From Gnetum montanum (lineage: Eukaryota > Streptophyta > Gnetopsida > Gnetales > Gnetaceae): a stretch of 64,000 nucleotides of DNA. The position numbers and the translations under genes were made by a program. Position 1 is the stretch's first letter. Each line of letters starts with the position of its first letter. Of the stretch, positions 22,441 through 34,379 are shown piece by piece. The notes beneath the pieces are model-generated. The model had not been told where the DNA came from and made no database searches. It worked only from the letters and a program-made list of their open reading frames with translations. The stretch covers positions 532,922 through 596,921 of the forward strand of contig MNCI01035238.1 in assembly GCA_015680685.1 (NCBI GenBank), read 5' to 3'.

Positions 22441-23310
22441 AACACAACGTTGAGCCTATACAACCTAATCATGACTTCTACTACACATGGTGAGGCTCTG
22501 GTTCACATGTTAACTATAATACCAGTTGACAAGAACATGCCAACAAAAGAAAAATTGATTCACTTAGTTATGCTTCCTTCTGCGCCTGCAGAACCGCAGC
22601 CATCCCAGTTGACTTTCTACGATGATTCCATTAGGGAAGACCCTAAAAAGGGTCAGGTGACTACAGCACCTCTTTTCATCACAATTCAGGTCAGTCAACA
22701 TAAAATCTAAAGCGTGCACGTTGATGATGGGGTTGCTATGAACATCATCCCATTCCCTATTGTGGATAAGCTAGGTTTGGTTGACTAAATCAGACCCATG
22801 ACAACGTCCTTCTTAAAGTCATTCAACAGGGCATGGGTCATGGTGAAAGGCACTATTTGCATTGACTTTATGGTAGGGGACCAGTTCCCCATGAATGCAA
22901 CATTCATCGTGGTGGAAGAGATGCCCAGGTTTAACCTAATCTTGGGGAGATCATGGTTAGCACAACTTAGGGTTGTCTCTTCACCTATACATCAGGAGAT
23001 CCATCTACCCTATGTAGGCAGGGAGGTGGTGATCCATGGCAATGAGGTAGCAACACAAGTGATAAATAATGTAGATATGGAGCAGGGCTCGAAGGTCATA
23101 ACCTCCAAGAACGAAGTGCTTGTCTCCATAGATACTAACTACTTAGCAAAAGAGCCAGCCCAACACGCCAGCTCAGAAAACAAAAACACGTGGGCCAAGT
23201 TGCCCTTCCAAGCAGAGGACAATGATGTGGATGAATGCCTTAGCAAAGCTTCTCAGCCTTACACCTTGCCCAATCCACGATGGGTCAGAAAGCAATTACG
23301 CATAGCATAG
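22441..23310 (+). pseudogene. pol: Tat-1 protease (retropepsin)
   Basis: The active-site flap reads VHVDDGVAMNIIPF (22,716-22,757; DDG where DTG/DSG is usual) and the second landmark is FNLILGRSWL. A C-terminal extension follows, ending RKQLRIA-stop at 23,308-23,310. Tat-2 has a stop at the corresponding place, so the gag-protease frame ends here by design and RT, 5.8 kb further on, must be reached another way. In-frame stops precede the active site. Confidence 0.85.
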
Positions 23311-23435
23311 CAACCCCACTGCTTCCTACCTAGTTGGCATCCTTTGCACACTTACCGCTTATTAGCTTCGCATCCATCCATCTACGCTACGTACACCAAC
23401 TTACTTTTCTAAAACCATTAGCATATCTTCTATTT

Positions 23436-23590
23436 ATGCCATGGCTCGAAATGGCCTAAAAATATATTTTCTCAATAGCCCGAAATGGCCTAAAACTAGC
23501 GGTGGCCCAAAATGGCCTAAAACTACGTATGGCCCGAAATGGCCTAAAATTAGAAATGACTCGAAATGGCCTAAAACTAAGAAACATTAA
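23436..23590 (+). repeat. Minisatellite array after Tat-1 protease
   Basis: About five units of the type GGCCCGAAATGGCCTAAAACTA, each with a GGCC-N-GGCC dyad. Same family and orientation as the GGTC...GACCTTAAACTA arrays elsewhere. It lies just beyond the stop codon of the opposite-strand gene. The matching array in Tat-2 is longer (44,505-44,890). Confidence 0.8.
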
Positions 23591-25679
23591 AAACATAAAA
23601 ACAAATAACATAGACAACACGCAAGCTAGAATAGCATCAAACTTGTCATAATTCATTTTTCAAACAATGGTTCCACTTTAACAATGTTTGTAATAGTTTT
23701 TCAAAAAATACAAAAATCAAAAGCCCTGCTATCACGTATCATCTTCCCCTGCATCTCCTTCCTCTGCACTACCTTCCTTTGCATTATTATTTCCTCCCTC
23801 TAGGGGCCATGCATCTTCATCCGGAATCTGCACCATGAACATGAAGTAGTTAGCTAGGATTACACATAAAGGCTAGAAAAACATAAACTGTTGCATCGCA
23901 CAAAGTGACTAACCCAAGATGACCCCATGTCTATCTCGGGGGGTATATGATCCAATCCTATCCCGAGGCAGTGCTAGACCTCCTCCTCTGTAATATTTTC
24001 CCAATGTCTATCGCTCAATTCAGAATTTTCTATAGCTTTCTCCTTTTTGATGGTCATCCATCTTGGTGGTCCCAAAGAAAAGGAAGCAGTGGTGGTCTCA
24101 CTTGTGGGAAGATTCACTTTCCACTCAGGTGACTCAATGATTGTCACTTTCTACATAAACTTGTTGTAGGCCTCAGAAGCACCAATGGCATCTATGAATG
24201 CTTCATAAATATACAACTTCACTGAAGAATCCTAGTATTGTTTACGATAGGTGGTATGTTCTAGTTTATACATATGTTTGTGGTTCTTCTGGGACTACCC
24301 CCACTTGTAAACTCTAGTGCTATAATCCTTCCAATCTTGGTTCTTTTGAGCCAACAAGTCCATCTGCATTCACTGCTCAATTATTTCCCAGGTGGCCTCG
24401 TTGTTGCACTGCATAGCCATCTAATATCTTGCGTAGTCTATGACGGCCATGCACCAACTACCATCATTAGTATCATGGGCCAGGAGGAACTCGTTCCTGG
24501 AATGGAGGTCTCCTACCTTGGTGGTTAGATTGGCTTTTTCTTTATACTGCCTCTGGACCCATTTCCACAGGTCTTCATTCATGCACCTACACTTCCATAA
24601 GGAGCATGCCGAGTGCAATGCACATTTGCTAGCCTCGTTATATATGCGACGAGTAACCTTGATCACTTCAGGTGGGAATGTAGGCACAGCGTCCACCTTC
24701 ACTACCTATTTCGGGTCCCATTTAAGATGAGAGGTTGTTATCACACATAAAAATGCATTAGTCATAGTAGCATAGCAAATTTTAGCAATTCAAAAAGTCT
24801 AGCATAGCATGTTAAAACCCTAGCATAGCCACTTTACTTACCCACTTCTAGATCAACCTATCTGAGATGACCAATCATGTCATCAACAACCCCTTGCATG
24901 AATGTAAGCTTGTCAGGGGTCTCAGCCCATGGTTCCAACTAGATCAAGGAAGGTCCTACAGTGTTGACAGTGGTGTCTACCATATAACCAAATGCGTCAG
25001 TCATGACCAAGGTGGACTACAATAAAGCTTGTGAGTAACACAAACCACAGTGTGAAGGGTCCTACACAGCAAACCCTCAAGGGTGATAGTGAGGGGGCTT
25101 CTAATCGACATATTGTCGAATATACAGTCAAACTCACCAGCATCTAGTCGTAGCTCCCCTCCTTGTTGGCTTAACACTATAACAGCATCCTCCATGTTCA
25201 TCTGCTTCTCCGATGATGAAATGTACTTAGCAAAGGGATCATCAGCAAAGGTTCCTTCCTGGTTGACACGGGCTTCCTCTTTCTTTGCTGGGGCTTTTTT
25301 TTAAGGCACCAGCATCCTCATCATCATTGGAGAAATCCTCCTCGTTGCCAAAAATGTCCTCCTCGTCTGTAGGAGCATTTTCCTCGATGATAAGAGCCCG
25401 TTCCTTTGTGTTGGGGGTTACTTCTCTCTTGAGTAGGGCCCTTTCCCTTATGGCCGGGGCCTCCGCATCTTTATTAGCCACCCCTGTTTCGAGGGTCGAC
25501 ACCTCTTCGTCACCTTCTTCTTCTTCCTCTTCTTCCTCTGGCAGCAAAGCATTTTAGCATTAGCTTATAACATGTTAACTTAAAATGGATGCTATGCTAC
25601 GCTATGCTACCTAGCATAGCAAAACTTAGCAAGCATTAATCAAATAAGTAAAGAAACAAGCAATGACAAAAGAATTTAC

Positions 25680-26729
25680 CAATGGGGGGCTATATCCTAC
25701 GTAGCTTGAACTGCAATGTCCACCCCTCTTCTTCTTTCGTATCGGGAGTCTGCTCAACTGGATGAGACCTCTTTCACCGCAACTTGGTGGCCACCATCTC
25801 CTCAATGAGGCATTTCCCCTATGATATGCTACCCTTAGTAGTAGGGAGTGCTTCTTCCACGCTATCCTAGCCATGGAAGTTGCAGGCCACCCGATCCTTA
25901 GCCGTCATAGAAAACGACTCCATAATTGCTTCTGTGGGATCCTGGGCTCGAGTGATCCAAAAGACTTAGCAGATCCATGGCTTGGAAATCTAGTTATGAT
26001 CTTGCATAACCCAGACTCCATTCTCATGGACCACCAAGAATTCCCCTAAACGCCACAAGTAGGCTAAGTAAAAGGCATAGTGCACGTTGAAACAGGACTC
26101 ATGCTTCTTATGAAGCTTGACCATTTTAACTTGTAGGCCTTTGCAGAGATGCCTAGCCTAGTTTTAATGGGCCCTCTCTTCTATGACCTCCCTCATCACC
26201 CAAGCTTGCTCAATCCCAATGATTTTTCCTTGGGAAACTAGCTTAGGGAAAGCACGGTCATGGAAGATGGGGTAAATGTCTTTAGCTGCTTTTGACTTTG
26301 CTTTTTTCATAAGGATCTTCTTTCGCCCTTTTGCCACCCCTAGCCACTCTTCAATGTCCCTATGATAGTTTGCCTCTTTTTTTGTCTTTGCCCCCACGGG
26401 GAGACCATCAGCACGGACACCAAAGAGGTTTGCAAATAGTTGGTCATTGATTTCAAGGACCACTAGCACACCATGCACACATGTGCAGAAGTGGTATTCC
26501 TTTTTAGAAAATGAGTTGGCTAGGGCCAACATCTCAGTAGTAGGGATGCTCGGGTTCATGGCTAGGAACAACTCCATGAGTCCAATGTCCTGAATGTGTT
26601 TGGTTAGCGATTCCAGGGCCCAGTTGCGAAGCCAACGTTAAGTCTCATCTACTTCCCCGTACTTGAAGTAGATGTTAGCCTTATGATACCTCCAAGTGAT
26701 CACCGTCACCTCCTCAAACTTCTTCGCCA
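25680..26729 (-). other. Copy 1 exon 4: transposon-protein-like domain
   Basis: Reads MAKKFEEVTVITWRYHKANI, ESLTKHIQDIGLMELFLAMN, FCTCVHGVLVVLEINDQLFA, FGVRADGLPV, later YPIFHDRAFPKLVSQGKIIG and EQAWVMREV. The pattern of a short first part, then V-x-G-V-x-V-x-x-x-I-N-x-L-x-x-x-x-x-G-V/L-P, resembles the putative plant transposon protein domain found in extra ORFs of plant elements (PF20167). I am not certain of that match. Confidence 0.5.
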
Positions 26730-27181
26730 CTGTAGTAGTTTGCACAAAAACTTAGATAAAAGAAAAAATAGCATAAAAATAGGGGCAACACTTGCACATG
26801 CAAGCAATTCATTGTTTATCTTACTAGGTTTAAATGGTGATGGGAATGGTGGAAGATCCACCAATACATCTTCAACGGTGATCGGCCTAAGGGATTCCCA
26901 ATCCCCATCCGACCAACTAAACTCCTTGCACCTATCATAGAGCTAGGAGTACTTGGTTGGATAGGTTTTGTACTCTCCTCTGCATTGGCCTCTCACACCT
27001 ACACCCATATTCTCAGCGGAAGAAAACTCCCGCAGTGCCATCTGTTCCAAGGTCAACACATCCGTGTCACCGTGAAGTCCATCCTTGTTGATAGAAAAAC
27101 TGGTAACAAAAACATGTTGTTAACATTCACTTAGCGTAGTAGGTATTGTATAGCTTAGTGGAATATGTTTACATAACTCAC

Positions 27182-27631
27182 CCGCTGGCACAATAAACGA
27201 TACCTGGTGGGTTTTGAAAACAAGTTCCCATGTGGCGACCAATAAACAAAGTGTTGTACGGATGGTAGAAATTGTATTCGAGTATCTCATAGACCCAAGC
27301 TAGACACCTCAAATTTTTTGGATGCTAATTGGATCCTTCTCCCTGCCCGTTCCTGATTGCTCCATCCATTAAAAATTTTAAAATACCCCGATTTTCCCTA
27401 GGCAACAGGGTTTTTGTCACTACGGCTACTACCTCCTCAAACAAGTGTGACCAAATAATCACACTGAAGTGCTAGAGGAGAAATTGTAGGAAGTCACGTG
27501 CACCTTCTCAAAACCACATCACTTGCTGTTCCACACGTGCATGGGGTGGAAGAATGTTGGCCATTGGTTTGCTTAGGCAACATAAGACCCCTACGATTTC
27601 TAGGATAATTAAGATTGGCCTTAGCACCATC
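27182..27631 (-). other. Copy 1 exon 2: FCP1/SCP-like phosphatase domain, catalytic sites altered
   Basis: Reads LIILEIVGVLCCLS near the start, then ARDFLQFLL, HFSVIIWSHLFEE, HPKNLRCLAW and YNFYHPYNTLFIGRHMG, QNPPGIVY. In FCP1/SCP-like (HAD) phosphatases the corresponding pieces are L-x-LDLNG-x-L, R-x-x-x-x-FL...F-x-V-x-IWS, and YN-x-x-NTLLIDDSPYK...NPP. The nucleophile segment DLNG is EIVG here, and DDS is GRH. Family resemblance is good; catalytic activity is unlikely. Confidence 0.6.
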
Positions 27632-28488
27632 CTGCATAACACAATTGCAAATGTTAACGTCATGATCAAGTGGGGTTCACATATAGCATAGCAGAATTAG
27701 CAATTAGCAGATAGCATAGCACGATTCTCTCCATGTATGTAGCATAGCAAAAAACATGAAGGCAATAGTGTAGCAGAATTAGCCTAGTGTAGCAACGAAA
27801 AGCTAAACACAAATATTTTGACAAGAAAGAATTCAATGTGTTGCACTAGTTCCAACAAATCTTCTACCTAACATCAATTTGCATTATGTCATGATAGACA
27901 CATATTACGCTATCAAATCACACAAATGGCAAAACCCTCCTCAGGGTCACATGCTATGCTATTTGCATGCTAAGTTGCTAAAATCACCTCAACTTCTATG
28001 GCAAGCTAGCCATAATAATGGTGGTTTACACAACACTACATGCAACCTCAGCGTAGCATCCATACACCCATCGTGGCCGAATTAGCAATAGCAACAATGT
28101 AGTGGCCAAAATAGCAACAAAATGATGATAGAAAATGCAGATTTCATAACAAAAAATCACAGAAACAAAAGTGGAGAAAGCAGAAGCAATAACTGCAACA
28201 TAGAAAAAACAAAGGAGAATAGCGTAGCAACTTATCAAGCTGATGGGATCTCGTCTCACACTATGACATGTGCCTGTGACACACATCCCAGGGTCTCCTT
28301 CACTTCATTCACCTTGGCGAGTGCTAGGTGTTTGCGTTCTCTCTTGGGAGCCATCATTTCGATTGTTGATTCTTTCTTACACGCTACGCTAGATCACCTT
28401 GCACTCAGTTAGCACAATCGCTCTATGCTCTGAATGAAGGTTTTGTGCCATTACGGTGAAAATGACAAGTTTATTAGGGGTAAACCCC

Positions 28489-28496
28489 TATTTATA
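28489..28496 (-). promoter_or_regulatory. TATA box of the opposite-strand gene, copy 1
   Basis: TATAAATA on the minus strand, within GGATATAAATAGGGG, about 130 bp before the start codon at 28,357. Copy 2 has the same box at nearly the same distance, followed by a similar leader (AAACTTGTCATTTTCACC). Confidence 0.7.
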
Positions 28497-28639
28497 TCCA
28501 AAACAGTGAAAAGGAACTTGTCATTTTCTCTCTCTGATTAATGAGGGACGTTACATACAGCATAACATTCCCCCATAGCGTAGCAACACTATTCACATTA
28601 TGGCAGGTGGCCCCGACTAAAAAATTCAACCTACTTTAA

Positions 28640-28965
28640 ACTAGTCATTGGCCTTTGCAAAAAAATACCTAGCCAGATGGTCTGCAAAGACCTTAAACTA
28701 GCAACTTTGAACTTATGCATCCAAACGGTCCGCAAAGACCTTAAACTAGCAAATTCTAACCCACAGCCTCTATCAAGTTAATGGTTTGCAAAGACGTTAA
28801 ATTAGCAGTTCTAACACATAGCCTGTTAGTGATCTGTAAAGACCTTAAACTAATACTTCATAGTTTCACTAGAGTAGCTTGTTAGCAGTCTGCAAAGACC
28901 TTAAACTAGCAGTTTTACACTTCTGCATCTAGATAGTCCACTATGACTTTAAACTGGCAAGTTGC
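28640..28965 (+). repeat. Minisatellite array between the opposite-strand gene and RT in Tat-1
   Basis: About six to seven units with core GGTCTGCAAAGACCTTAAAC and spacing of about 45-60 bp; each core is the palindrome GGTCT-GCAA-AGACC plus TTAAACTAGCA. It lies upstream of the gene's TATA box. Tat-2 has a shorter counterpart at 39,355-39,500. Confidence 0.8.
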
Positions 28966-29102
28966 AAATTTTGTGTCATATTTTATAGTTATTTCAACTG
29001 TTCACATCTCATTGCTACTTTACAAATGCTTACTACGTGCTATTTCTATGAATAGGTATCCCTCGACTAGGCATTTATCTCATTATAGAAAGTTGAGCAA
29101 GA

Positions 29103-30447
29103 ATGGCAACACAACATGATCTTTCTTCAACTCTAGCATTGACAGGTCCACACGGTGAGCTTGCAAGACAAGTGAACCTAGAGTCAATAGATTGGGATTC
29201 ACCTGCAGAAAGCACTGTAGCATCCTTAGAAACATCCCCAGATTGGCCTGAAAGTCTAGTCCACACCTTAGATTTAGAGGCTGGGGATGTAACTGAGGAC
29301 CCTCTCATTGAGAAGCCTGTGACCACATCTAGGGGAAAAATAAAAAGTTAAAGCTTAGCTCCCTTCTAGATTTACAAATGCATAAAGATGTAGCCAAGGT
29401 ACTACAGAATAACATCGAAGTATTCACATGGTCTTACAACAACATGTCAAGTTTAGATCCAAGGCTCATACAGCACAACATTGTCTTAGATCCGTGGATG
29501 AAAGTAGTTAAGCATAGGCTTGCAAGGTTAAACCAGAGATCACACTAGCTGTACAGGATGAAATCACCAAGCTCTATCAGGCTAGTTTCATCCAGAAAGT
29601 TGATTACTCAGAGTGGGTGTCAAACATCATTGTGGTCTCTAAGAAAACAAGAGGAATATGTATCTATATAGACTTTTGGGATCTGAACAAAGCAACGATC
29701 AAAGACGACTTCCCACTACCTAGTATCGATCAACTCATCAACACCATGGCTAGTCATACTCTATTATCCTTCATGGATGGTTTCTCTAGCTACAACCAAA
29801 TTCACATCAACCTAGAGCATTAATTAACAATAACCTTCATGACTCCATGGGGGACTTTCTGTTACACTATGATGCCCTTTGGGCTTAAGAACCCTAGAGC
29901 AACTTACCAAGGATCCATGACTTATATCTTTAGCAACTACATCTTAGAAATGATGAATGACTACATGGATTACATAGTGGTCAAATCTAAAGAGGCCGCT
30001 GATCATCCCAATGATCTAGGTGTAGTCCTCAAGCGTTGCCAGATACATGATTTATGCCTTAACCAAAAAAAGTGTGTCTTCGGGGTGAGAACCAGATGCA
30101 TGTTAGGGTTTTTAGTATCAGAGACTGGATTATGAGTGGACCCTGACAAATTCAAAGCCATAGTTAATCTAGTGCCACCTACAAACCTTAAAGAATCATG
30201 CGGGTTACAAGGTAGGGTACAGTTCATCAGGAGGTTTATAGCAAAGTTGATTGACAAGTTACACCCCATGCAACATCTACTGAAGAATGGGGTTAACTTT
30301 GAATGGACAACACAATTCCAACAAGCCTTTGATGATATGAAGAAAGAGCTTTTACACCTTCCAACTATGTACCCACTGCAGAGGGATAAGCCTTTCTTCA
30401 TCTACCTTGCCACCTTAGACATGTCTATTGTGGCACTGTTATGTTAG
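29103..30447 (+). pseudogene. pol: Tat-1 reverse transcriptase
   Basis: ATG at 29,103 (shared with Tat-2 at 39,224). After a linker with frameshifts the RT reads EITKLYQASFIQKVDYSEWV, SNIIVVSKK, IDFWDLNKATIKDDFPLPSI, FMDGFSSYNQI, MTPWGTFCYTMMPFGLKNP. The catalytic box is YMDYIVVKS instead of YVDD, and the Gln codon after INLEH is TAA (29,821). The thumb follows (GRVQFIRRFIAKLIDKLHPM). A pyrimidine-rich stretch ending TATAG lies just before the ATG, a possible splice acceptor. Dead copy. Confidence 0.92.
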
Positions 30448-31330
30448 AGACGAGATGACGGCTCTAACATTCTAGTATATTATCTAAGCCATGCATTGAT
30501 AGCATATGAGGTAAAATACAACAAGGTGGAGAGAAACTACCTTGCCCTAGTCTTTGCATTAAAAAATGAAAGCATTATCTATTTCGTAGTAAGGTTAACA
30601 TCATTTGCAAGAGAAATTTACTTCGGGCTATCACAAATAATCTATATGAGAGTATCAGGATAGCCCAATGGAATGCCATAACAGCAGAATTCGATTTACA
30701 TTATGTGAGTCAATCATCAAAAAAAGGTCAAGCTATAGCAACGCAACTTATGACCTCACCCATTAATGATCGAGCAATCATAGATCCTGAATTCCCTGAT
30801 GAGCATGTTAACACTATCAATGTCATCCCATCACATCTTGAAGCTACCTTGCATTTCAACAACACCTCAACCACGCGAGGAGGTAGTGCAACTACCGTCA
30901 TTACGTTCCCCTCTAGGGAAATGCAACCTTTTTCTTAATGCTTTTCATTCCTTTGTATGAACAACGTGGTAGAGTACAAAGGGTTACTCAGGGGCCTCTT
31001 AGCAGCCCAAGCATTAAGCATCCAACACCTAGCGATTCACGGGGATTCACAACTTGTTGTGAATCAAATCACTGAGGTTTACGTTTGCAAAGCTACACAC
31101 TTGCAGCCCTACTATGACCTAGCAAAATGTTTGCTTAAATAGTTTACAACAACAAAGGTTCAACACATGCCATGCAGCGAAAACACCATAGTAGATGCCA
31201 TGGCCACCCTAGCATTAAACATGCCACCACACCTGTTCGCTAGTTTGCCAAATTCGATTACTGAGTGTATAGAGCCTATCACTCAGGTGGTACACATAGC
31301 CTCTGTTAGCGCTACGGACACCCAGGAGTG
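30448..31330 (+). pseudogene. pol: Tat-1 RNase H and second (archaeal-type) RNase H
   Basis: The first RNase H has VYYLSHALIAYEV, VERNYLALVFALK. The second has the recognised order GGSATTVITFPS, NNVVEYKGLLRGLLAAQAL, IHGDSQLVVNQI and NTIVDAMATLAL, which supplies the Glu and Asp catalytic positions of the archaeal-type RNase H. Having both is a hallmark of the Tat/Ogre lineage. Frameshifts separate the parts. Confidence 0.85.
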
Positions 31331-32533
31331 ATACGCCAACATTAAAGCCTACCTGCAACATGGCAAGCCCCCAAGCGGATTGACATCTACCCAGAGAGAT
31401 TTGATCTACAAGCATACTCAGCAACATGTGCTCATGGGAGAAAATGCCTTGAGCAAATGCTCCTATGATGGGATATTGTTGACATGTGTAAATGAGGAGC
31501 AAGCGCAGAAGGTCATTAATGAAGTCCATGAGTGACTGTGTGGTGGACACATAGCACCTAGGACCATGGCTACAAAAATCAGATGCCTAGGGTATTACTG
31601 GCCTCACATGGAGCATGATTGTCTAGCCAAAGTCAAAACTTATGATACGTGCCAAAGATATACAAATCTCAAACACATTTCGCCTATAGAGTTGCATCCA
31701 ACGCAGATCACGTGGCCTTTCCAACAATGGGGACTAGACATCATAGGACCTATCATGCCTAAGTCTTTCATAGGGCATAGCTTCATCATCACCGCCACCA
31801 AGTATTTTACAAAGTGGGTAGAGGCTATTCCCCTGAGTAAGACTACATCGCAGCAGGTTTGCCACTTCATCTTAGACAACATCGTGATAAGGTTTGGGCT
31901 TCCCATGACTATTGTGACTGAAAATGGGCCACAGTTCAGTAGTGCGAAAACCAAAACCTTCTGTAGCAATCTTAGCATCAGGTAGTTGTTCTCCTCACCA
32001 TACTACCTGCAGGCAAATGAACAAGCAGAAGCTACGAATAAGTCCATCATCAACTTGCTCAAGAAAATTCTTAACAGCAGCAAGAGATGATGGCATGAGT
32101 AAATCCTCTATGTGCTATGGGCTTATAGGACGACATGCAGGACTACAACAAGTAAGACACCTTATAGTCTTGTTTATGGATCTAAAGCAGTTTTACCTCT
32201 TGAGTTGCAGCTACCATCACTTCGAATGATCCTATCAAGTGTCGTGAGTGAAGCTCAAAACAATGAGTTGAGGATCATCGACCTTGACTCCATAGAGGAG
32301 CATGCATAAACACTTGGTTGCATCATGCAAACCCACATCAATGGCCGGCAAAGAAGGGAGACCTCGTTCTCAAGGCTATCCATGAGCATATGAACAAATT
32401 CTCAGCAAACTGGGAAGGTCCATTCATGGTCACAAAAGCCTATGGGAATGGGGCCTTCAAGTTGGCAAACATGGATGGTAACGAGTTTGCAAATCCTGTG
32501 AATCACTCCTATCTCAAGCTATACTACATTTGA
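31331..32533 (+). pseudogene. pol: Tat-1 integrase
   Basis: H2C2 zinc part (GGHIAPRTMATKIRCLGYYW, DTCQRYTNL), then the rve core: WGLDIIGPIMP with the first Asp, TENGPQFSS with Glu where the second Asp is expected, and QANEQAEATNKSI with the catalytic Glu. The C-terminal domain (GDLVLKAIHEHMNKF, WEGPFMVTKAYGNGAFKLAN) ends YYI-stop at 32,531-32,533. A minisatellite array starts about ten bases later. The 32,165-32,280 part is the homologue of the piece of Tat-2 that this element itself interrupted. Confidence 0.9.
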
Positions 32534-32544
32534 TGCATGAGCAA

Positions 32545-33015
32545 GATAAGCAAACGTCCACTATGATGTAAAACTAGCAAATGTAAGCAAACGTCCGCTA
32601 TAATGTAAAACTAGCAAAGCTTGTTCGCTACAATGTAAAACTGGCAAAGGTAGTCTACTATGACTATAAACTGGCATAGATTGTTTGCCACGACCTAAAA
32701 CTAGTAAAGAACATCTGCTATGATGTTAAACTAGCACAGAAGGTCCGCTACGACTTTAAACTGGCCTATCCACCATTTTCTACGATGATAAATTAGCATG
32801 GACGGTATGCTAGGACCTTAAACTAGTGCATCCCCCATCCGCTACGATGATAAACTAGCACTACAGTCTGCTAGGACTTTAAACTAGCACATCCATCGTC
32901 TGCTACAATGATAAACTAGCACTATGGTTTGCTAGGACCTTAAACTAGTGCATCATGGTTTGTTGAGACCTTAAACTAGCACATTGTATGGCCTACTAGG
33001 ACCTTAAACTAGGTC
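32545..33015 (+). repeat. Minisatellite array after Tat-1 integrase
   Basis: Twelve or so units of 35-45 bp of the type GTCCGCTACGATGTAAAACTAGCA, grading into CTAGGACCTTAAACTAGCAC. Same family and orientation as the other arrays. Tandem repeats in the 3' UTR are known for Tat/Ogre-type plant elements. Confidence 0.9.
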
Positions 33016-34364
33016 TGCGCCACATCCTCAACATGCATCACAACTCTACAAATAAGCGAGTGTGCACACCTTCAACATGGGGTGGGACGTTGTAGTTCCC
33101 AAATGTAGTTCACGATGCTAAGAAAACATCCTTAGGAATATATGCAATGCCACTACCCTTGGCATCTTGCTGATCCTTCGGAGATATTGTATGACATCTT
33201 GCTAACCTTCCAGAGCTACCGCTACCATAGCCCTTTGCCCTGGTAGTAGCTTCCATAGTCAGCGCTTGTTGCTAGAGTTCCAGCACTATTGTGGCCCAGC
33301 CACAATGATGCTATCCTTCGACCCCCACTGGCATCCAAGCCCAAAAGATGTTCAACTATTGGGTAGCCCATCTCATAGCTAAACTACATAATGTTTGCCT
33401 TGGGTTAGGACTCCTAAGCACTTGCATCATCATAATTCCTAGATGCCTCGGTGTCGACCTCTCCAGGTAGATGCTACCAGAACTGTTGTTGGCCTTTCTA
33501 GTTTGGACATCGAATGGCTTAGTAACAACGTTCATTGTTCCAAAGCAAGCAAGACCTTTGCCTTCATTTTGCATCATGGTTGCTTCTTCTGATTTGCTCT
33601 CTGTTGTGTTTGTAGGATGCATGCTAGAGGGGCATCGGTCAGAGGTGCATTGCGCCATAGCAGCTGAACACTACATCGTTACAAGGCTGTCGTCTTGACT
33701 AGCTTGGCTACTTTGGAGTGCATATCTTGTCCTCACCCTTAACCTCCTTTACCTTGTTCCTTACACCCATAATTTTCACTCTCACCTCTTTTATGAATTT
33801 TCCTAATGCTTGCAAAGCCATCCCATATGCCCAACCAAAAAGTTCATGATATGCATAACGCAATTTGCTACATGGGAAGCATTTGTAGGCAGGTTAAAAG
33901 CTCCACGTGGATGTAACGCAACTCATCCTGGGAAAGAAATACCTATCCTGCACCAATAGGGTTATTTGCAAATGTAAACGGTAGAACAACAAAAGAAAAG
34001 CATAAAAGAGCAAAAGCTCGTGCAAGACAAATTCCTAAAAAAAATAGCACATCAGCTATTTTGCAGTAACCCTCTCTAAGCATTCTGAAGAGAGTTCAAA
34101 GGTCAACAAAAGTAGAGATGACCACGCAAACAACTCCCTCACAAGCATTCAGATGAGGGACCCTGCTAAGTTTCATCTTTACCATTTTCTTGAACCTCCT
34201 TCCCCCACTTAACCATTTTCTCTTTCCTTGCATAGCCACCCTAGCACTCTCAAGCATAGTTGAGCGACATCTTGGCAATTATTGAAGAGTAATGTTAGCA
34301 TCTTATCTATCATGGTGTTTCATATTCTTTATCGATGTCTCTTGGGCTTATCCTCCAAATGTCA
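33016..34364 (+). other. Tat-1 3' untranslated region
   Basis: Non-coding as far as I can tell; similar to 15,341-16,690 of Tat-2 in reverse. Contains the short shared frame at 33,471-33,698. Confidence 0.6.
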
Positions 34365-34379
34365 ACAAAGAGGGGCCAA
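34365..34379 (+). other. Polypurine tract of Tat-1
   Basis: ACAAAGAGGGGCCAA immediately before TGAAACACC of the 3' LTR; identical core in Tat-2. Confidence 0.88.

Larger units (their letters stand above)
23732..28357 (-). pseudogene. Opposite-strand intron-containing gene of Tat-1 (copy 1)
   Basis: Exons read on the minus strand: 28357-28236, 27631-27182, 27099-26825, 26729-25680, 25537-25066, 24976-24842, about 24741-23945, and a last short exon ending with TGA at 23734-23732. The product would be roughly 1,100 residues: a basic start (MMAPKRERKHLALAKV), an FCP1-like phosphatase-like part, a transposon-protein-like part, an acidic run (PEEEEEEEEGDEEV), and a Lys/Glu-rich probable coiled coil (KDYSTRVYKWG, QKNHKHMYKLE). 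Exons 1-4 and 6 have the same lengths as in copy 2 (apart from a 1-base insertion there), and frame is kept at each junction. Decay: several stops, a frameshift in exon 5 (A-run), first donor ATAAGT. The gene sits between protease and RT of its carrier. Function unknown. Confidence 0.75.

Noticed and set aside
25242-25557. Plus-strand Ser-rich frame opposite exon 5 (90 codons)
   Set aside because: Mirror of the acidic GAA/GAG-rich exon on the other strand; the splice-consistent reading is the minus strand.
32545-33015. CRISPR-like array
   Set aside because: Units are degenerate, spacing varies, no unique spacers, and the context is a plant retroelement. It is a minisatellite.
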